A stretch of 64,000 nt of DNA, taken from positions 118,532 through 182,531 of the forward strand of contig NZ_BMXE01000009.1 of NCBI RefSeq assembly GCF_014651595.1, in the 5' to 3' direction. The translations under genes were made by a program, and so were the position numbers. Below are positions 7,520 through 17,750 of this stretch, in pieces. The DNA is from Pseudovibrio japonicus (lineage in GTDB: Bacteria; Pseudomonadota; Alphaproteobacteria; Rhizobiales; Stappiaceae). Each line of letters begins with the position of its first letter. Within the stretch, counting starts at the first letter, position 1. The notes under the pieces are model-generated. The model was not told where the DNA came from. It was given only the letters and a program-made list of their open reading frames with translations, and did no database searches.

Positions 7520-9520
7520 ATGAGCGATAAGAAACACTTAGGTATCTGTTACTATCCTGAACACTGGTCAGAGGACCTTTGGCAACAAGATGCCGAAGAG
7601 ATGGCCGAGTTGGGCATCACCTATGTGCGTATCGCTGAATTTGCATGGTCCCGCATCGAGCCGGAACCCGGTCACTACTCTTGGGATTGGTTGGACAGCG
7701 CAGTTGAGGTTCTCGCAAGTGCAGGTCTCAAGATCATTATGTGCACCCCAACCGCAGCCCCGCCACGCTGGATGGTGGATAAGCACCCAGACATGCTCGC
7801 CGTCGACGAGAACGGACACCCCCGCAACTTCGGAAGCCGCCGCCACTACTGCTTTTCCCACGAAGGCTACCGCTGGGAATGCCGACGGATTACAGAAATG
7901 CTCGCCGAGCGCTTCGGTAATCACCCCTCCATCGTCGCCTGGCAGACCGACAACGAGTACGGTGGCCATGACACTGTACGCTCGTGGTCTCCTTCCACCC
8001 ACAAGGCCTTTCAGCTCTGGCTCGCGCAAAAGTACGGGAACATCAAAGCGTTGAACGTGGCGTGGGGCAATGTGTTCTGGTCCATGGAATACAACAGCTT
8101 CGAGCAGGTCGAGCTGCCAAACCTGACAGTGGCAGAGAGTAACCCGTCTCACATGCTTGATTTCAAACGGTTTTCATCCGACCAAGTATTCGAGTTCAAC
8201 GGCGAACAGGTCGATATCCTGCGCAAGCTCTCTCCCGGTCGCCCGATTATCCATAATTTCATGGGCAACAGTTTTTCCTTTGATCACTACAAGGTCGCAG
8301 ACCAGCTCGATATCGCCAGCTGGGATTGCTATCCCCTTGGCTTCCATAGTAAATTTCAGATGGAAAACCCTCTTGGTACACCAGAAGGCTACTGGGAAGA
8401 CTTCTTCCAGCAGGGCGATCCGGATTTTCAAGCCTTCCATCACGACCTTTACCGACAAGCAGGCCATGGCCGTTTCTGGGTCATGGAACTGCAACCCGGC
8501 CCTATCAACTGGGCAGCCTATAACCCGGTGCCGCTCAAAGGAATGGTGCGCTTGTGGAGTTGGGAGGCGTTCGCCCATGGTGCTGAAACCACTAGCTATT
8601 TCCGCTGGCGTCAGGCCCCGTTTGCACAAGAACAGATGCATGCCGGCCTCAAACAGACCGATAATAAAGCAGCTCAGGCCTATGTGGAGGTCGCGCAGGT
8701 CGCCCGCGAAATCGAAGAGCTGGGCGCGTTCACCCCCTCTGCAGCACCCGTTGCGCTCGTTGTCGATTACGAAAGCCACTGGGCACACGAAACGCAGCCG
8801 CAATCTCAGGACTTTAGCTACTTCCGCCTCGTCCTTGCCTACTACCGTGCTCTGAGACAAAAAGGTATCGATGTGGAGATCATCAGACCAGCCTCACAGG
8901 ACTTATCCTCCTACAAGCTGGTTATTGTCCCCGCCCTCTTTACAATGACGGAAGCCCTCTCCGACAACCTTGCAGCCTATATAGAATACGGCGGCGTCAT
9001 CCTCGGCGGCCCGCGATTGGCGCAAAAAGACAAGAACTTCCAGATCTCTCAGAAAACCCTGAACCTGCCAAAGCCATTCGAAGAAGTTGAGGTCTTACGC
9101 GTCGCGACCAGCCCGGCAGAGTTTGCGGCAACGGTTCAGGATTTGGAAGGCAAGGAACGCGGCAAAGCCTACATCTGGCAGGAAGAGGTCTCCACCGGCC
9201 TGCCAACGGTTTTTGAAGATGCCAATGCAAACCCGATCTTCATCGGCGAAAAGAGCCGGTTCTACACAACAGCCTGGGCTGATCCGACCCTGATGAGCGC
9301 CATACTGGATGAAGTCTTCAAGACCGCAAAAATTGAGAGGGTGGACCTACCAGAGGGCTTGAGAAGAAGCAAAACCTCGATAGGCACCTTCTACTATAAC
9401 TATTCGAAAAATATGATGAATTTGAAAACGCTGGGTCTCGCGGATGCAGCAGAATTGGATGGACTGGAGCTGCCACCGGCAGGGGTGGCTCTGGTTCGGG
9501 AAGGAACTGACGGGCAATGA
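7520..9520 (+). CDS. Beta-galactosidase, glycoside hydrolase family 42
   Basis: 666 aa. Hydrolyses terminal beta-galactosides. The N-terminal TIM barrel starts with GICYYPEHW. The acid/base is E146 in TDNEYG, and the nucleophile is most likely E323 in [13 protein letters not shown] trimerisation domain (about 390-590) and a small C-terminal beta domain follow, the usual GH42 plan. No signal peptide is seen, so it is a cytoplasmic enzyme needing imported oligosaccharide. I choose the ATG at 7520, just after the lactonase stop; an upstream ATG at 7463 would overlap the lactonase by 53 bases. Its end overlaps the dehydratase by ATGA. Confidence 0.93.
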   Translation: MSDKKHLGICYYPEHWSEDLWQQDAEEMAELGITYVRIAEFAWSRIEPEPGHYSWDWLDSAVEVLASAGLKIIMCTPTAAPPRWMVDKHPDMLAVDENGHPRNFGSRRHYCFSHEGYRWECRRITEMLAERFGNHPSIVAWQTDNEYGGHDTVRSWSPSTHKAFQLWLAQKYGNIKALNVAWGNVFWSMEYNSFEQVELPNLTVAESNPSHMLDFKRFSSDQVFEFNGEQVDILRKLSPGRPIIHNFMGNSFSFDHYKVADQLDIASWDCYPLGFHSKFQMENPLGTPEGYWEDFFQQGDPDFQAFHHDLYRQAGHGRFWVMELQPGPINWAAYNPVPLKGMVRLWSWEAFAHGAETTSYFRWRQAPFAQEQMHAGLKQTDNKAAQAYVEVAQVAREIEELGAFTPSAAPVALVVDYESHWAHETQPQSQDFSYFRLVLAYYRALRQKGIDVEIIRPASQDLSSYKLVIVPALFTMTEALSDNLAAYIEYGGVILGGPRLAQKDKNFQISQKTLNLPKPFEEVEVLRVATSPAEFAATVQDLEGKERGKAYIWQEEVSTGLPTVFEDANANPIFIGEKSRFYTTAWADPTLMSAILDEVFKTAKIERVDLPEGLRRSKTSIGTFYYNYSKNMMNLKTLGLADAAELDGLELPPAGVALVREGTDGQ

Positions 9521-11310
9521 TGGAAGCTCCCAAAAGAAGACTACGCTCCCAAGAGTGGTTTGACTCAACCGACAACCCAGGAATGACAGCGCTCTATCTG
9601 GAGCGTTATCTGAACTACGGTATCACACGCGAGGAGCTTCAATCAGGCCGACCCATCATAGGCATTGCTCAGACTGGATCAGACCTGTCCCCTTGCAACC
9701 GCCATCATCTGGTGCTGGCAGAACGGGTCCGCGAAGGCATTCGCGAAATGGGCGGCATCTGTTTTGAATTCCCAGTCCATCCCATTCAGGAAACCGGCAA
9801 GCGCCCAACTGCAGCCCTTGACCGCAACCTTGCTTATCTTGGCCTTGTTGAAACGCTCTACGGTTATCCCCTTGATGGGGTTGTTCTTACCATCGGCTGT
9901 GACAAGACCACGCCAGCGCTGTTGATGGCCGCTGCCACTGTCAACATCCCCGCGATCTGCCTGACTGTCGGCCCCATGCTCAACGGCTATCATAAGGGCG
10001 AACGTGTGGGCTCCGGCACGGTTATCTGGAAAGCCCGCAAGATGTTGGCAACCGGAGAGATCGATTACAAAGAGTTCATGGAGATGGCCGCAGACTCCGC
10101 TCCATCCGTTGGCTACTGCAATACGATGGGCACCGCGTCCACCATGAACTCGCTGGCAGAAGCTCTGGGCATGAGCCTGCCGGGCTGCGCCTCTATCCCC
10201 GCTCCGTATCGTGAACGGGGCCAGATCTCTTTTGAGACCGGCAAGCGCATCGTGCAGATGGTGCATGAAGATCAAAAACCATCAGATGTCCTCACACGCA
10301 AGGCTTTCGAGAACGCAATCGCGGTGAATTCCGCCATTGGCGGCTCAACCAACGCCCCCATACATATCAACGCAATCGCGCGCCATATTGGGGTTGAACT
10401 GAATAATGACGACTGGCAGAACCTCGGCCACAAAATTCCACTGCTTGCCAACGTCCAACCCGCTGGTGTGTACCTCTCAGAAGAGTTCCACCGCGCAGGT
10501 GGCATCCCGGCCATTTTCTCACAGCTGATGAAACACGGCCACGTCCATAAAGATACCGTCACTGTGTCTGGCAAAAAGACCGGCGAGATCTACGCCGAGA
10601 GTACCGTCAAAGATCATGATGTGATCTATCCCTATGACAAACCAATGCTGGATGATGCAGGTTTCATAAATCTCAAGGGCAATCTCTTCCGATCCGCGAT
10701 AATGAAAACATCTGTGATTTCAAAGGATTTCAGAGCGCGCTATCTATCAGATCCAGACGACCCAGAAGCATTCGAAGGCAAGGTCGCGGTGTTTGATGGT
10801 CCTGAGGATTATCACGAAAACATCAATAACAAGGCACTTGGCATTGACGCTAACACGATCCTCGTCATTCGCGGAGCTGGACCCGTTGGCTATCCGGGAA
10901 GTGCCGAAGTGGTCAATATGCAGCCACCCGATGAGCTGTTGAAGCACGGTATCGATGCGCTGCCATGCATTGGCGATGGTCGCCAGTCTGGCACCTCCGG
11001 TTCACCATCTATCCTCAACGCATCCCCTGAGGCTGCCGTTATGGGCGGTCTGGCGCTGCTGAGAAACGGAGATAGTGTTCGTCTTGATCTGAGAAAGGGC
11101 GAGGCAAATGTCCTGATCTCTGATGAGGAGCTTGCCAAGCGCAAGCAGGAGCTTGCAGAAAGTGGCGGCTACGAGTTCCCTGCACACCAGACCCCTTGGC
11201 AAGAGATTCAGCGCGGCATTGTTGACCAGCTTGACGAGGGTATGGTGCTCAAACCAGCCGTCAAATACCAGCGCATCGCGCAAAAAGGACTTCCACGTCA
11301 TAGTCACTGA
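9517..11310 (+). CDS. IlvD/Edd family sugar-acid dehydratase (probable galactonate dehydratase)
   Basis: 597 aa. Iron-sulfur dehydratase of the aldonate branch (arabinonate/xylonate/galactonate type). Cluster cysteines C60 (SPCNRHH), C128 (IGCDKTTPA) and C201 ([13 protein letters not shown]) and K130, equivalent to the carboxylated lysine of arabinonate dehydratase, are present. Within this operon it would convert D-galactonate to 2-keto-3-deoxygalactonate, the substrate of DgoK. In many bacteria that step is made by the enolase-superfamily DgoD, which is absent here, so this is a non-orthologous replacement. Substrate specificity is inferred from context. Start ATG overlaps the GH42 stop. 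Confidence 0.85.
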   Translation: MMEAPKRRLRSQEWFDSTDNPGMTALYLERYLNYGITREELQSGRPIIGIAQTGSDLSPCNRHHLVLAERVREGIREMGGICFEFPVHPIQETGKRPTAALDRNLAYLGLVETLYGYPLDGVVLTIGCDKTTPALLMAAATVNIPAICLTVGPMLNGYHKGERVGSGTVIWKARKMLATGEIDYKEFMEMAADSAPSVGYCNTMGTASTMNSLAEALGMSLPGCASIPAPYRERGQISFETGKRIVQMVHEDQKPSDVLTRKAFENAIAVNSAIGGSTNAPIHINAIARHIGVELNNDDWQNLGHKIPLLANVQPAGVYLSEEFHRAGGIPAIFSQLMKHGHVHKDTVTVSGKKTGEIYAESTVKDHDVIYPYDKPMLDDAGFINLKGNLFRSAIMKTSVISKDFRARYLSDPDDPEAFEGKVAVFDGPEDYHENINNKALGIDANTILVIRGAGPVGYPGSAEVVNMQPPDELLKHGIDALPCIGDGRQSGTSGSPSILNASPEAAVMGGLALLRNGDSVRLDLRKGEANVLISDEELAKRKQELAESGGYEFPAHQTPWQEIQRGIVDQLDEGMVLKPAVKYQRIAQKGLPRHSH

Positions 11311-11325
11311 TAGGCATGTGAACGT

Positions 11326-11357
11326 AAAAAGCCGCCTCTGTTTGAGGCGGCTTTTTT
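11326..11357. terminator. Bidirectional intrinsic terminator between the galactonate operon and putA
   Basis: Stem GCCGCCTC / GAGGCGGC with a 5-base loop, flanked by AAAAA on the left and TTTTTT on the right, so it can terminate both the operon and the convergent putA. Confidence 0.9.
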
Positions 11358-11382
11358 GCTGTTCTAAAGCAGCTTAAACGCT

Positions 11383-14300
11383 TTAGTCTTCTGTGGCTGC
11401 CAGCAGGCTCGCGTTCCCGCCAGAGGCTGTGGTATCGATGCACAGATGACGCTCAAGCTGATAGCGCTCAGGCTGGTTGCGCTCCATGATCAGCTGTATC
11501 AGAGCGCCATCGCGTTCCGCCAAGTCGGCCTTCATCTCTTTCAGCTCTTTCTCGCTGTGATGAGCTGCAATTGCGTCAACACCCTGAAGTTCCTTCAAAG
11601 CGCCAGTCGCCAGATGACCTTCCAGCGCAACAATTGGAGCAGCAAGTCGGCGGAGCTTCACAGCCAGTTTCTCGGCACCTTGTCCAACAGCAATCACCCC
11701 GTTGCCAGCCGCCAGAGCCAGAACCACTTGATGCGTCAGGCTTTCTGCATCGGGACCAAGGCACAGCACAATGCCGCGCGGTGCAGCATACAGGCGGTTG
11801 GATTCACCGGTCGGCCCAGGCATGTCATGCGCATGGTCTGTCGCAACGCGGTTCAGCAGGCCTGTTTCCTTCTCAAACAGAGTTGCCAGCTCGGTGTAGC
11901 GACCAAAGTTTTTCTCCCACGCGCTGGCGCGTAATGCACCGTGTGCTTTGAAGATATCCTCGGCAGTAACGGTTCGGCTCAGCGTGACGTTCTCAGCTGC
12001 TGAGGTGTCAGCAAGGCGGAAGCGTGCCACATAGTGAGGGCCACCTGCTTTCGGACCCGTGCCGGAAAGGCCTTCACCGCCAAATGGCTGAGACCCAACA
12101 ATCGCGCCAATCTGGTTTCGGTTCACATAAAGGTTGCCCGCCTTCACGCGCTCTACAATGTGCTGAACACGGCTATCAACGCGCGTATGCAAACCAAAGG
12201 TCAGGCCAAAGCCTTTTGAGTTGATCGCATCAATGGTCTGATCGATCTCATCTGCTTTGAAGGTCGCAACGTGCAAAACAGGACCGAAGATTTCTTCCTC
12301 CAGCTCGTCAATGCCTTCAAGCTTGATCAGGGTAGGTGCTACGAAGTAGCCTTTGCCTGACCCTTTCAACTGCTTGAGAACGCGGCCTTTTTTGTCCCAT
12401 TTCTTGCAATGTGCCTCAATCTTCTTCTGCGCTGCTGCATCGATCACAGGGCCAACATCGGTCGAAAGAGCAGCAGGGTTGCCCAGTTCCAACTCGGCCA
12501 TTGCACCCAGCAGCATCTCTTTGAAATCATCAAAGATGTCTTCCTGAACATAAAGCATACGTAGGGCAGAGCAGCGCTGACCAGCACTTTGGAAACTGGA
12601 GGCAATGATATCGCGAACGGCCTGTTCTGGCAGGGCAGTGGAGTCCACGATCATCGCGTTCAGACCACCAGTCTCCGCAATCAGCGGCGCAGTTGGTGCA
12701 AGCGCTTTTGCCATGGCACGGTTGATGTGCTGTGCAGTTGCAGTGGAACCGGTAAAGCAGACGCCAGCCACACGGCTGTCAGAGGTCAGGGCAGCACCAA
12801 CTTCACCAGCACCAGGTAGCAGCTGTAAAGCTTCAACAGGAATGCCTGCTTTGTGCATCAGACCAATGGCAAACGTTGCGATCAGCGGGGTCTGCGGGGC
12901 TGGCTTTGCAAGCACCGGGTTCCCGGCAGCAAGGGCTGCAAAGATCTGACCGGAGAAAATCGCCAGCGGAAAGTTCCATGGGGAGATACAGGTGATCGGA
13001 CCACGCTGTGCCCCTTTGCCATCACGCTCCTCAAGGCGGATCGCCTCGTTCGCGTAATAGCGAGCAAAGTCAACCGCTTCACGCAGTTCGTTGATGGCGT
13101 CCATGTGGGTTTTGCCAGCTTCGCGGGTAAGCAGTGCAAAGATCTCAGGGGCATTCTCTTCAAACAAATCCGCCGCCTTGCGTAGGATAGCTGCACGCTC
13201 CTCTGCGCTCTTGTCTGCCCACGCAGCACATCCGTGATGGGCAGTCGTCAAAGCCGCTTCGATCTGCTCAGGCGTCGCTGTTGCCACGCTGCCAACAACA
13301 TCATCCAGCTCCGCCGGGTTTTTGACAGGCACAGCCTCGGCGTTCTTGACGGATGCAGCAATAACAGGATGACCGGCCCATTTGGTTGTCGCAAAGGTTT
13401 TCAGGTTCGCAACGTATTCCGCTTCTTGACGCGGATCACTCAGATCCCAGCCCTTGGCGTTCTTGCGACCTGCACCATAAAGCTCTGGTGGAAGTGCGAT
13501 CTTGGAATTGGCAACGTGTTCGCCATACTTCTCGATATGCGCAAGTGGGTCCTGTGCGATCGCTTCAGGAGTGACGCTCTCATCGCGGATCTGGTGCACG
13601 AACGAGCTGTTCGCACCGTTTTCCAGAAGGCGGCGAACCAGATACGCCAGCAGGTCTTTGTGCGCACCAACCGGAGCGTAGATACGGCAGTTGGTGCCAT
13701 GCTTCTTCATGGTGCGCTCGTGAAGCGCTTCGCCCATGCCATGCAGACGCTGGAACTCGTAGGAGTTCAGCGGTAGGTTCTTCGCCAGTTCCAGAATAGT
13801 TGCAACACTATGCGCGTTGTGGGTCGCAAACTGCGGATAGATCCGGTCGGTCATGCCCAGCAGCTTTTCAGCACAGGCCGCATAGGAGATGTCGGTGGAC
13901 ACCTTACGCGTAAACACCGGATAACCTTCAATGCCAAGCGTCTGTGCGCGCTTGATTTCGCTGTCCCAGTAAGCCCCTTTCACAAGGCGAACCATGATCT
14001 TGCGGTCATACTTTTCAGCGGCAGCATAAAGCCAGTCGATTACATGAGTAGCGCGTGGGCCAAAGGCCTGCACAACAACACCAAAACCATCCCAACCTTC
14101 AGTTGCCGGGTTAGCCAGCAGAGCCTCGATCACATCGAGAGATAGGTCAAGACGATCAGCTTCTTCCGCATCAATGTTGAAGCCCATATTGGAGGACTTC
14201 GCCAACATGATAAGCGAGAGCGTGCGCGGAACCAGCTCCTTCATCACCCGCTCGCGTTTTGCAAACTCATATCGTGGATGCAGCGCGGAGAGCTTGACGG

Positions 14301-15021
14301 AAATGCCTGGGTTCTGGCGAATGCTTGCATGGTTGCAGTTGCTTGCCAGCGCGGTAATTGCCTTGGAATAGGACAGGTGATAGCGCTTTGCATCAGCATC
14401 GGTGCGCGCTGCTTCTCCCAGCATGTCGTAGGAATAAGTAAAGCCTTGGCCTTCCTCCGCCCTTGCATTTCGCATGGCTTCGCGGATGGTGCGACCCAGA
14501 ACGAACTGGCGGCCCAGCTCCTTCATCGCCTGACCAACAGCCGTGCGAACCATCGGCTCGCCAAGGCGTTTGACCACACCGCGGACGGTGCCGATGAGGC
14601 CTTGATTGTCTGGAGCAAGAACCTTGCCCGTCAACAAAAGCGCCCACGTGGATGCGTTGATCAATGAAGACGAGGATTGCCCCAAATGCTCTCCCCAGGC
14701 ACTTGGAGTGATCTTGTCTGCAATCAGAGCATCAATAGTCTGGGCATCTGGAACGCGAAGCAGGGCTTCTGCAAGGCACATTAGCGCAATGCCTTCCTGC
14801 GTTGAGAGACCGTATTCGCCGAGAAAACTCTCCATGATCGTCGGAGAAGTGTTCGCACGCAAATCTGAGATCAGTTCCGCAGCTTTATGAGAAGCACGCT
14901 GGCGCGCTGCCTCATCCATTTGCAGCGAGGAAATGAGCTCCTGAACAACCTGATTTTCGTCAGGAAGGTAATTATCTCTGATTTTGTTGCGGATGATTTC
15001 CGGCGTAGCCTCTGAACCCAT
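11383..15021 (-). CDS. putA: Bifunctional proline dehydrogenase / L-glutamate gamma-semialdehyde dehydrogenase
   Basis: 1212 aa. Oxidises proline to glutamate in two steps, passing electrons to the quinone pool through FAD. The N-terminal alpha domain leads into the FAD-dependent PRODH barrel (about 150-480, with QRLHGMGEALHE and the ENGANSSFVHQI end). The NAD-dependent aldehyde dehydrogenase follows (about 510-980), with glutamate in ETGGLNAMIVDS and cysteine in SAGQRCSALRM. A C-terminal ALDH-like extension typical of long PutA types ends the protein. There is no N-terminal ribbon-helix-helix DNA-binding domain, which fits control by the divergent Lrp-type gene. The start ATG follows GGGAGGAC. 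Confidence 0.95.
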   Translation of the reverse strand: MGSEATPEIIRNKIRDNYLPDENQVVQELISSLQMDEAARQRASHKAAELISDLRANTSPTIMESFLGEYGLSTQEGIALMCLAEALLRVPDAQTIDALIADKITPSAWGEHLGQSSSSLINASTWALLLTGKVLAPDNQGLIGTVRGVVKRLGEPMVRTAVGQAMKELGRQFVLGRTIREAMRNARAEEGQGFTYSYDMLGEAARTDADAKRYHLSYSKAITALASNCNHASIRQNPGISVKLSALHPRYEFAKRERVMKELVPRTLSLIMLAKSSNMGFNIDAEEADRLDLSLDVIEALLANPATEGWDGFGVVVQAFGPRATHVIDWLYAAAEKYDRKIMVRLVKGAYWDSEIKRAQTLGIEGYPVFTRKVSTDISYAACAEKLLGMTDRIYPQFATHNAHSVATILELAKNLPLNSYEFQRLHGMGEALHERTMKKHGTNCRIYAPVGAHKDLLAYLVRRLLENGANSSFVHQIRDESVTPEAIAQDPLAHIEKYGEHVANSKIALPPELYGAGRKNAKGWDLSDPRQEAEYVANLKTFATTKWAGHPVIAASVKNAEAVPVKNPAELDDVVGSVATATPEQIEAALTTAHHGCAAWADKSAEERAAILRKAADLFEENAPEIFALLTREAGKTHMDAINELREAVDFARYYANEAIRLEERDGKGAQRGPITCISPWNFPLAIFSGQIFAALAAGNPVLAKPAPQTPLIATFAIGLMHKAGIPVEALQLLPGAGEVGAALTSDSRVAGVCFTGSTATAQHINRAMAKALAPTAPLIAETGGLNAMIVDSTALPEQAVRDIIASSFQSAGQRCSALRMLYVQEDIFDDFKEMLLGAMAELELGNPAALSTDVGPVIDAAAQKKIEAHCKKWDKKGRVLKQLKGSGKGYFVAPTLIKLEGIDELEEEIFGPVLHVATFKADEIDQTIDAINSKGFGLTFGLHTRVDSRVQHIVERVKAGNLYVNRNQIGAIVGSQPFGGEGLSGTGPKAGGPHYVARFRLADTSAAENVTLSRTVTAEDIFKAHGALRASAWEKNFGRYTELATLFEKETGLLNRVATDHAHDMPGPTGESNRLYAAPRGIVLCLGPDAESLTHQVVLALAAGNGVIAVGQGAEKLAVKLRRLAAPIVALEGHLATGALKELQGVDAIAAHHSEKELKEMKADLAERDGALIQLIMERNQPERYQLERHLCIDTTASGGNASLLAATED

Positions 15022-15168
15022 GCAGTCCTCCCTACTATTAAATACCTATTATTATGGCGACATTAGCAAAAGACCTATAGGGATGTTTCCTGTATTTTTT
15101 GATGGTAAAGACTATTCGACTTTGATATTTAGGCGCTGTGGTCGTTATCAATAAAAAAATGGCATATC
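15022..15168. promoter_or_regulatory. putA / Lrp-type regulator divergent promoter region
   Basis: 147 AT-rich bases between two divergent starts. The arrangement is the classical one in alphaproteobacteria where an Lrp-type activator next to putA responds to proline. I see no clear-cut Lrp box, as this family's consensus is loose. Confidence 0.6.
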
Positions 15169-15621
15169 ATGGAGAAATTGGACGATTTTGATCGCAGGAT
15201 TGTGGAGGAACTGCAAAAATCCGGGCGCATCACCGTTACTGACCTGGCAAAAAAAGTAGGACTCTCCAAAACTCCTTGCCAGATCCGCATGAAAAAGCTG
15301 GAGGATGCCAAGTACATTCTAGGCTACCGTGCAGAGGTCGATCACCGCAAACTGGGGGCAGGCCATATCGCTTTTGTTCAGGTTAAACTCAATGACACTC
15401 GGTCACGTTCGCTGGAAGCCTTCAACGCCGCTGCACGCGAGATCCCGGAAATCGAAGAGTGCCATATGATTGCAAGTGGCTTTGATTATCTCCTGAAGGT
15501 GCGCACCAAAGATATTGGCAGTTATCGTCGAGTGCTTGGTGAAAAGCTCTCTGAAATGCCGTTTGTCGCCCAGACCTCCACTTTTGTTTGCATGGAGCAA
15601 GTTAAGGACCGGCCAATCTAA
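15169..15621 (+). CDS. putR: Lrp/AsnC family regulator, probable proline-responsive activator of putA
   Basis: 150 aa. N-terminal helix-turn-helix (residues about 3-60, ITVTDLAKKVGLSKTPCQIRMKKLE) and a C-terminal RAM/AsnC ligand-binding domain (about 70-140, with HMIASGFDYLLKVRTKD). It is divergent from putA, the position of PutR in Rhodobacter and Agrobacterium, where it activates putA in the presence of proline. The function here is inferred from family and location. The ribosome site is weak. Confidence 0.85.
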   Translation: MEKLDDFDRRIVEELQKSGRITVTDLAKKVGLSKTPCQIRMKKLEDAKYILGYRAEVDHRKLGAGHIAFVQVKLNDTRSRSLEAFNAAAREIPEIEECHMIASGFDYLLKVRTKDIGSYRRVLGEKLSEMPFVAQTSTFVCMEQVKDRPI

Positions 15622-15631
15622 TCAACCGGTC
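15607..15631. terminator. Weak hairpin between the Lrp-type gene and the convergent GNAT gene
   Basis: Stem GACCGG / CCGGTC spans the stop codon of the regulator. There is no T-run. It may end either convergent transcript. Confidence 0.35.
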
Positions 15632-15661
15632 GCTGCATGTAGTGTACGCCTGGTCCGTAAG

Positions 15662-16150
15662 TCAGCAGGTTGTTCTAATTGCTTCTTTGTCGACGATCCG
15701 GAAACCACGGGATTGCCAGAAACTCTCTGCCATGGGCATGGCAACGAGTGCGAACTTCTTGATGTAATGCCGGCGCGCCACCTGACTAAGTTGAGCAAGA
15801 ATCGCCTTTGCTGCGCCAATGCCCTGCACGTCAGGTAGCAAGGCAATATCGTGGATGAAGTAGACTTCCGGAGAAATGGGAAGGGATCTGAGTAGGCTGG
15901 AGAGTGGTGGGACGTTAAGGTCCTGCCAGGGATGCGAAACGACGTAACCGAAAATGCGGTCGGAGCCATCGCTTCGAAGCACGTAGCATCCATCTGGAAA
16001 CAAGCGTAAACGCTCGCGTGCGCAAGCGATGTCTTCGGGCAAGGTCGGATAGGTTTGGAGCAGGATTTTCTCGATCTGAGGCAAATCATCTTCCTGCATA
16101 GAGTGCCAACTATAATTCTTCATAAGCCTGCTGGATGCCCCTCGGATCAC
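15662..16150 (-). CDS. GNAT family N-acetyltransferase at the end of the arc-nhaC operon
   Basis: 162 aa with a GTG start, or 153 aa from an ATG nine codons later. The fold is visible: HDIALLPDVQGIGAAKAILAQL contains the acetyl-CoA loop VQGIGAA, and the end FWQSRGFRIVDKE is the typical C-terminal strand. The GTG overlaps the nhaC stop by four bases (GTGA), so it is most likely translated with nhaC. The substrate is unknown. Its place after arginine deiminase genes raises the possibility of an amino-acid or polyamine substrate, but nothing in the sequence proves this. Confidence 0.82.
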   Translation of the reverse strand: MIRGASSRLMKNYSWHSMQEDDLPQIEKILLQTYPTLPEDIACARERLRLFPDGCYVLRSDGSDRIFGYVVSHPWQDLNVPPLSSLLRSLPISPEVYFIHDIALLPDVQGIGAAKAILAQLSQVARRHYIKKFALVAMPMAESFWQSRGFRIVDKEAIRTTC

Positions 16151-17631
16151 TCTGTCTGCTTATCATCCGGCACTACAAAACGCTCAGGTTGCTGGGCCAC
16201 CATCGTCAACATGCGCCATCCCATTACGGCGAATGCAATTGTCAGGATCGGGCTGACAATGTTGAAGAAGGCGTAAGGGGCAAATGTGAGCGCCGGGACG
16301 CCAAGCGTCGCCGCCATATAAGCACCGCAGCTGTTCCACGGGATGAGGGCAGACGTCACCGTCGCGCTGTCACCAACTGCACGCGAAAGAACTTCCGGAC
16401 GCAGCCGACGTTCACGGAATGGTTTACGGTACATCCGGCCTGGGATTACGATGGCAATGTATTGATCTGCAGCAAGAATATTGGTCGCGATTGCGGTAGT
16501 GACCAGCGAGAATACCAGCGCACCGGTGGTCTTGGCTGCATTCAGGATAGGACCGATGATCCTGTCCAGAATACCGGCTTTCTCAACCAACCCACCAAAG
16601 GCCAGAGCGGTCATGATGAGCCAGATGGTCGTGAGCATATTGCCCATGCCTCCACGGCTTAGCAGCGCGTCAATGGAAGTGTCGCCGGTCGCGCTCACAT
16701 ACCCGTTGGACATAGCGATCCAGACGCCTTTGATGATCTCAAGCACATAAGGCAACTCGGGAGACGCTGCCAGCCCGGTTACCTTGTCAGGTTCCATAAT
16801 GATCGCATAAACGCCACCAAATAAGGCACCGATGAAGATAGTCGAAAATGGCGGATAGCGAACCATCGCCAGCCCTAAGACCAGCAACAGCGGGAGAAAA
16901 GCGAATAAGGAGATATCGTAGTGCTGCTCAATACTGGTCAACGTATCCTGCGCTATAAAGTCCCCAGGCTTCCCAAGCCACCAGAACAAGGCTAGCGAGA
17001 TGAGAAGGGCAGGGACAGACGTCCAGAGGTTTTCTTTGATGTGCGTGTAAAGCTCTGAGCCTGCCGCCGCCGTTGCCAGATTGGTTGCGTCAGAAAGGGG
17101 AGAGGATTTATCGCCGAAGTAGGCACCCGCAAGAACAGCGCCAGCGGTGATTGCCGGGTTCAGGCCCATCTCAGTTGAGATGCCCATCAAGCCAATGCCG
17201 ATCGTACCGGCAACGGTCCATGAACTCCCGATACTGACAGAGACAAGGGCGCAGATAAGAACGGTCGTGAAGTAAAAGTAGTTAGGGCTCAGCAGTTGCA
17301 AACCGTAATACACCATCGCCATGATGGTGCCGGACATTGCCCATGTGCCGATCAGTGACCCAACCGCCAGCAGAATAAAGATGGCATAGAGGCCGGTGCT
17401 GACGCTTTCAACCACTGCATCCTTCAACTCATCGAAGTTGAAACCATGATAAAGCGCCACAAAAGTTGCAATAAGCGTGCAGAAGAGAAGTGCAATCTGG
17501 TTCGGTCCCGACGAGGCTTCATCTCCAAACAGGTAGTAGGAGAGGGCAAGTAGGGTCACGAGGGAGACAACAGGGATGAGGGCTCCGATCAGCGACATCT
17601 TATGGGAAAACTGAACCGGCGCATTGGCCAT
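16147..17631 (-). CDS. nhaC: NhaC family Na+/H+ antiporter
   Basis: 494 aa integral membrane protein with about 11-12 hydrophobic segments. NhaC family blocks are seen: SIGSSWTVAGTIGIGLMGI, GAVLAGAYFGDKSSPLSDATNLA, and the conserved IATNILAADQYIAIVIPGRMY near residue 390. It exchanges cytoplasmic sodium for protons at the inner membrane. It follows arcC by 119 bases with a hairpin between, so it may be partly co-transcribed with the arginine deiminase genes. This pairing makes sense because the pathway releases ammonia and shifts internal pH. A different exchanged solute cannot be excluded. Confidence 0.9.
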   Translation of the reverse strand: MANAPVQFSHKMSLIGALIPVVSLVTLLALSYYLFGDEASSGPNQIALLFCTLIATFVALYHGFNFDELKDAVVESVSTGLYAIFILLAVGSLIGTWAMSGTIMAMVYYGLQLLSPNYFYFTTVLICALVSVSIGSSWTVAGTIGIGLMGISTEMGLNPAITAGAVLAGAYFGDKSSPLSDATNLATAAAGSELYTHIKENLWTSVPALLISLALFWWLGKPGDFIAQDTLTSIEQHYDISLFAFLPLLLVLGLAMVRYPPFSTIFIGALFGGVYAIIMEPDKVTGLAASPELPYVLEIIKGVWIAMSNGYVSATGDTSIDALLSRGGMGNMLTTIWLIMTALAFGGLVEKAGILDRIIGPILNAAKTTGALVFSLVTTAIATNILAADQYIAIVIPGRMYRKPFRERRLRPEVLSRAVGDSATVTSALIPWNSCGAYMAATLGVPALTFAPYAFFNIVSPILTIAFAVMGWRMLTMVAQQPERFVVPDDKQTE

Positions 17632-17716
17632 ATGCTACTCGTCCTTTGTATTGTTCCTGTTTTTCTGATGGGCAACTTGGTGCCCAAGGACAATTAAATG
17701 CATTTTGAAGAGAAAC

Positions 17717-17743
17717 GCCCCGCGGGTGATACAACCCCGGGGC
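17717..17743 (-). terminator. Hairpin after arcC
   Basis: GC-rich stem GCCCCG / CGGGGC reinforced by inner GGG/CCC pairs, followed on the minus strand by GTTTCT. It probably gives partial termination between arcC and nhaC. Confidence 0.65.
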
Positions 17744-17750
17744 TTTCATC

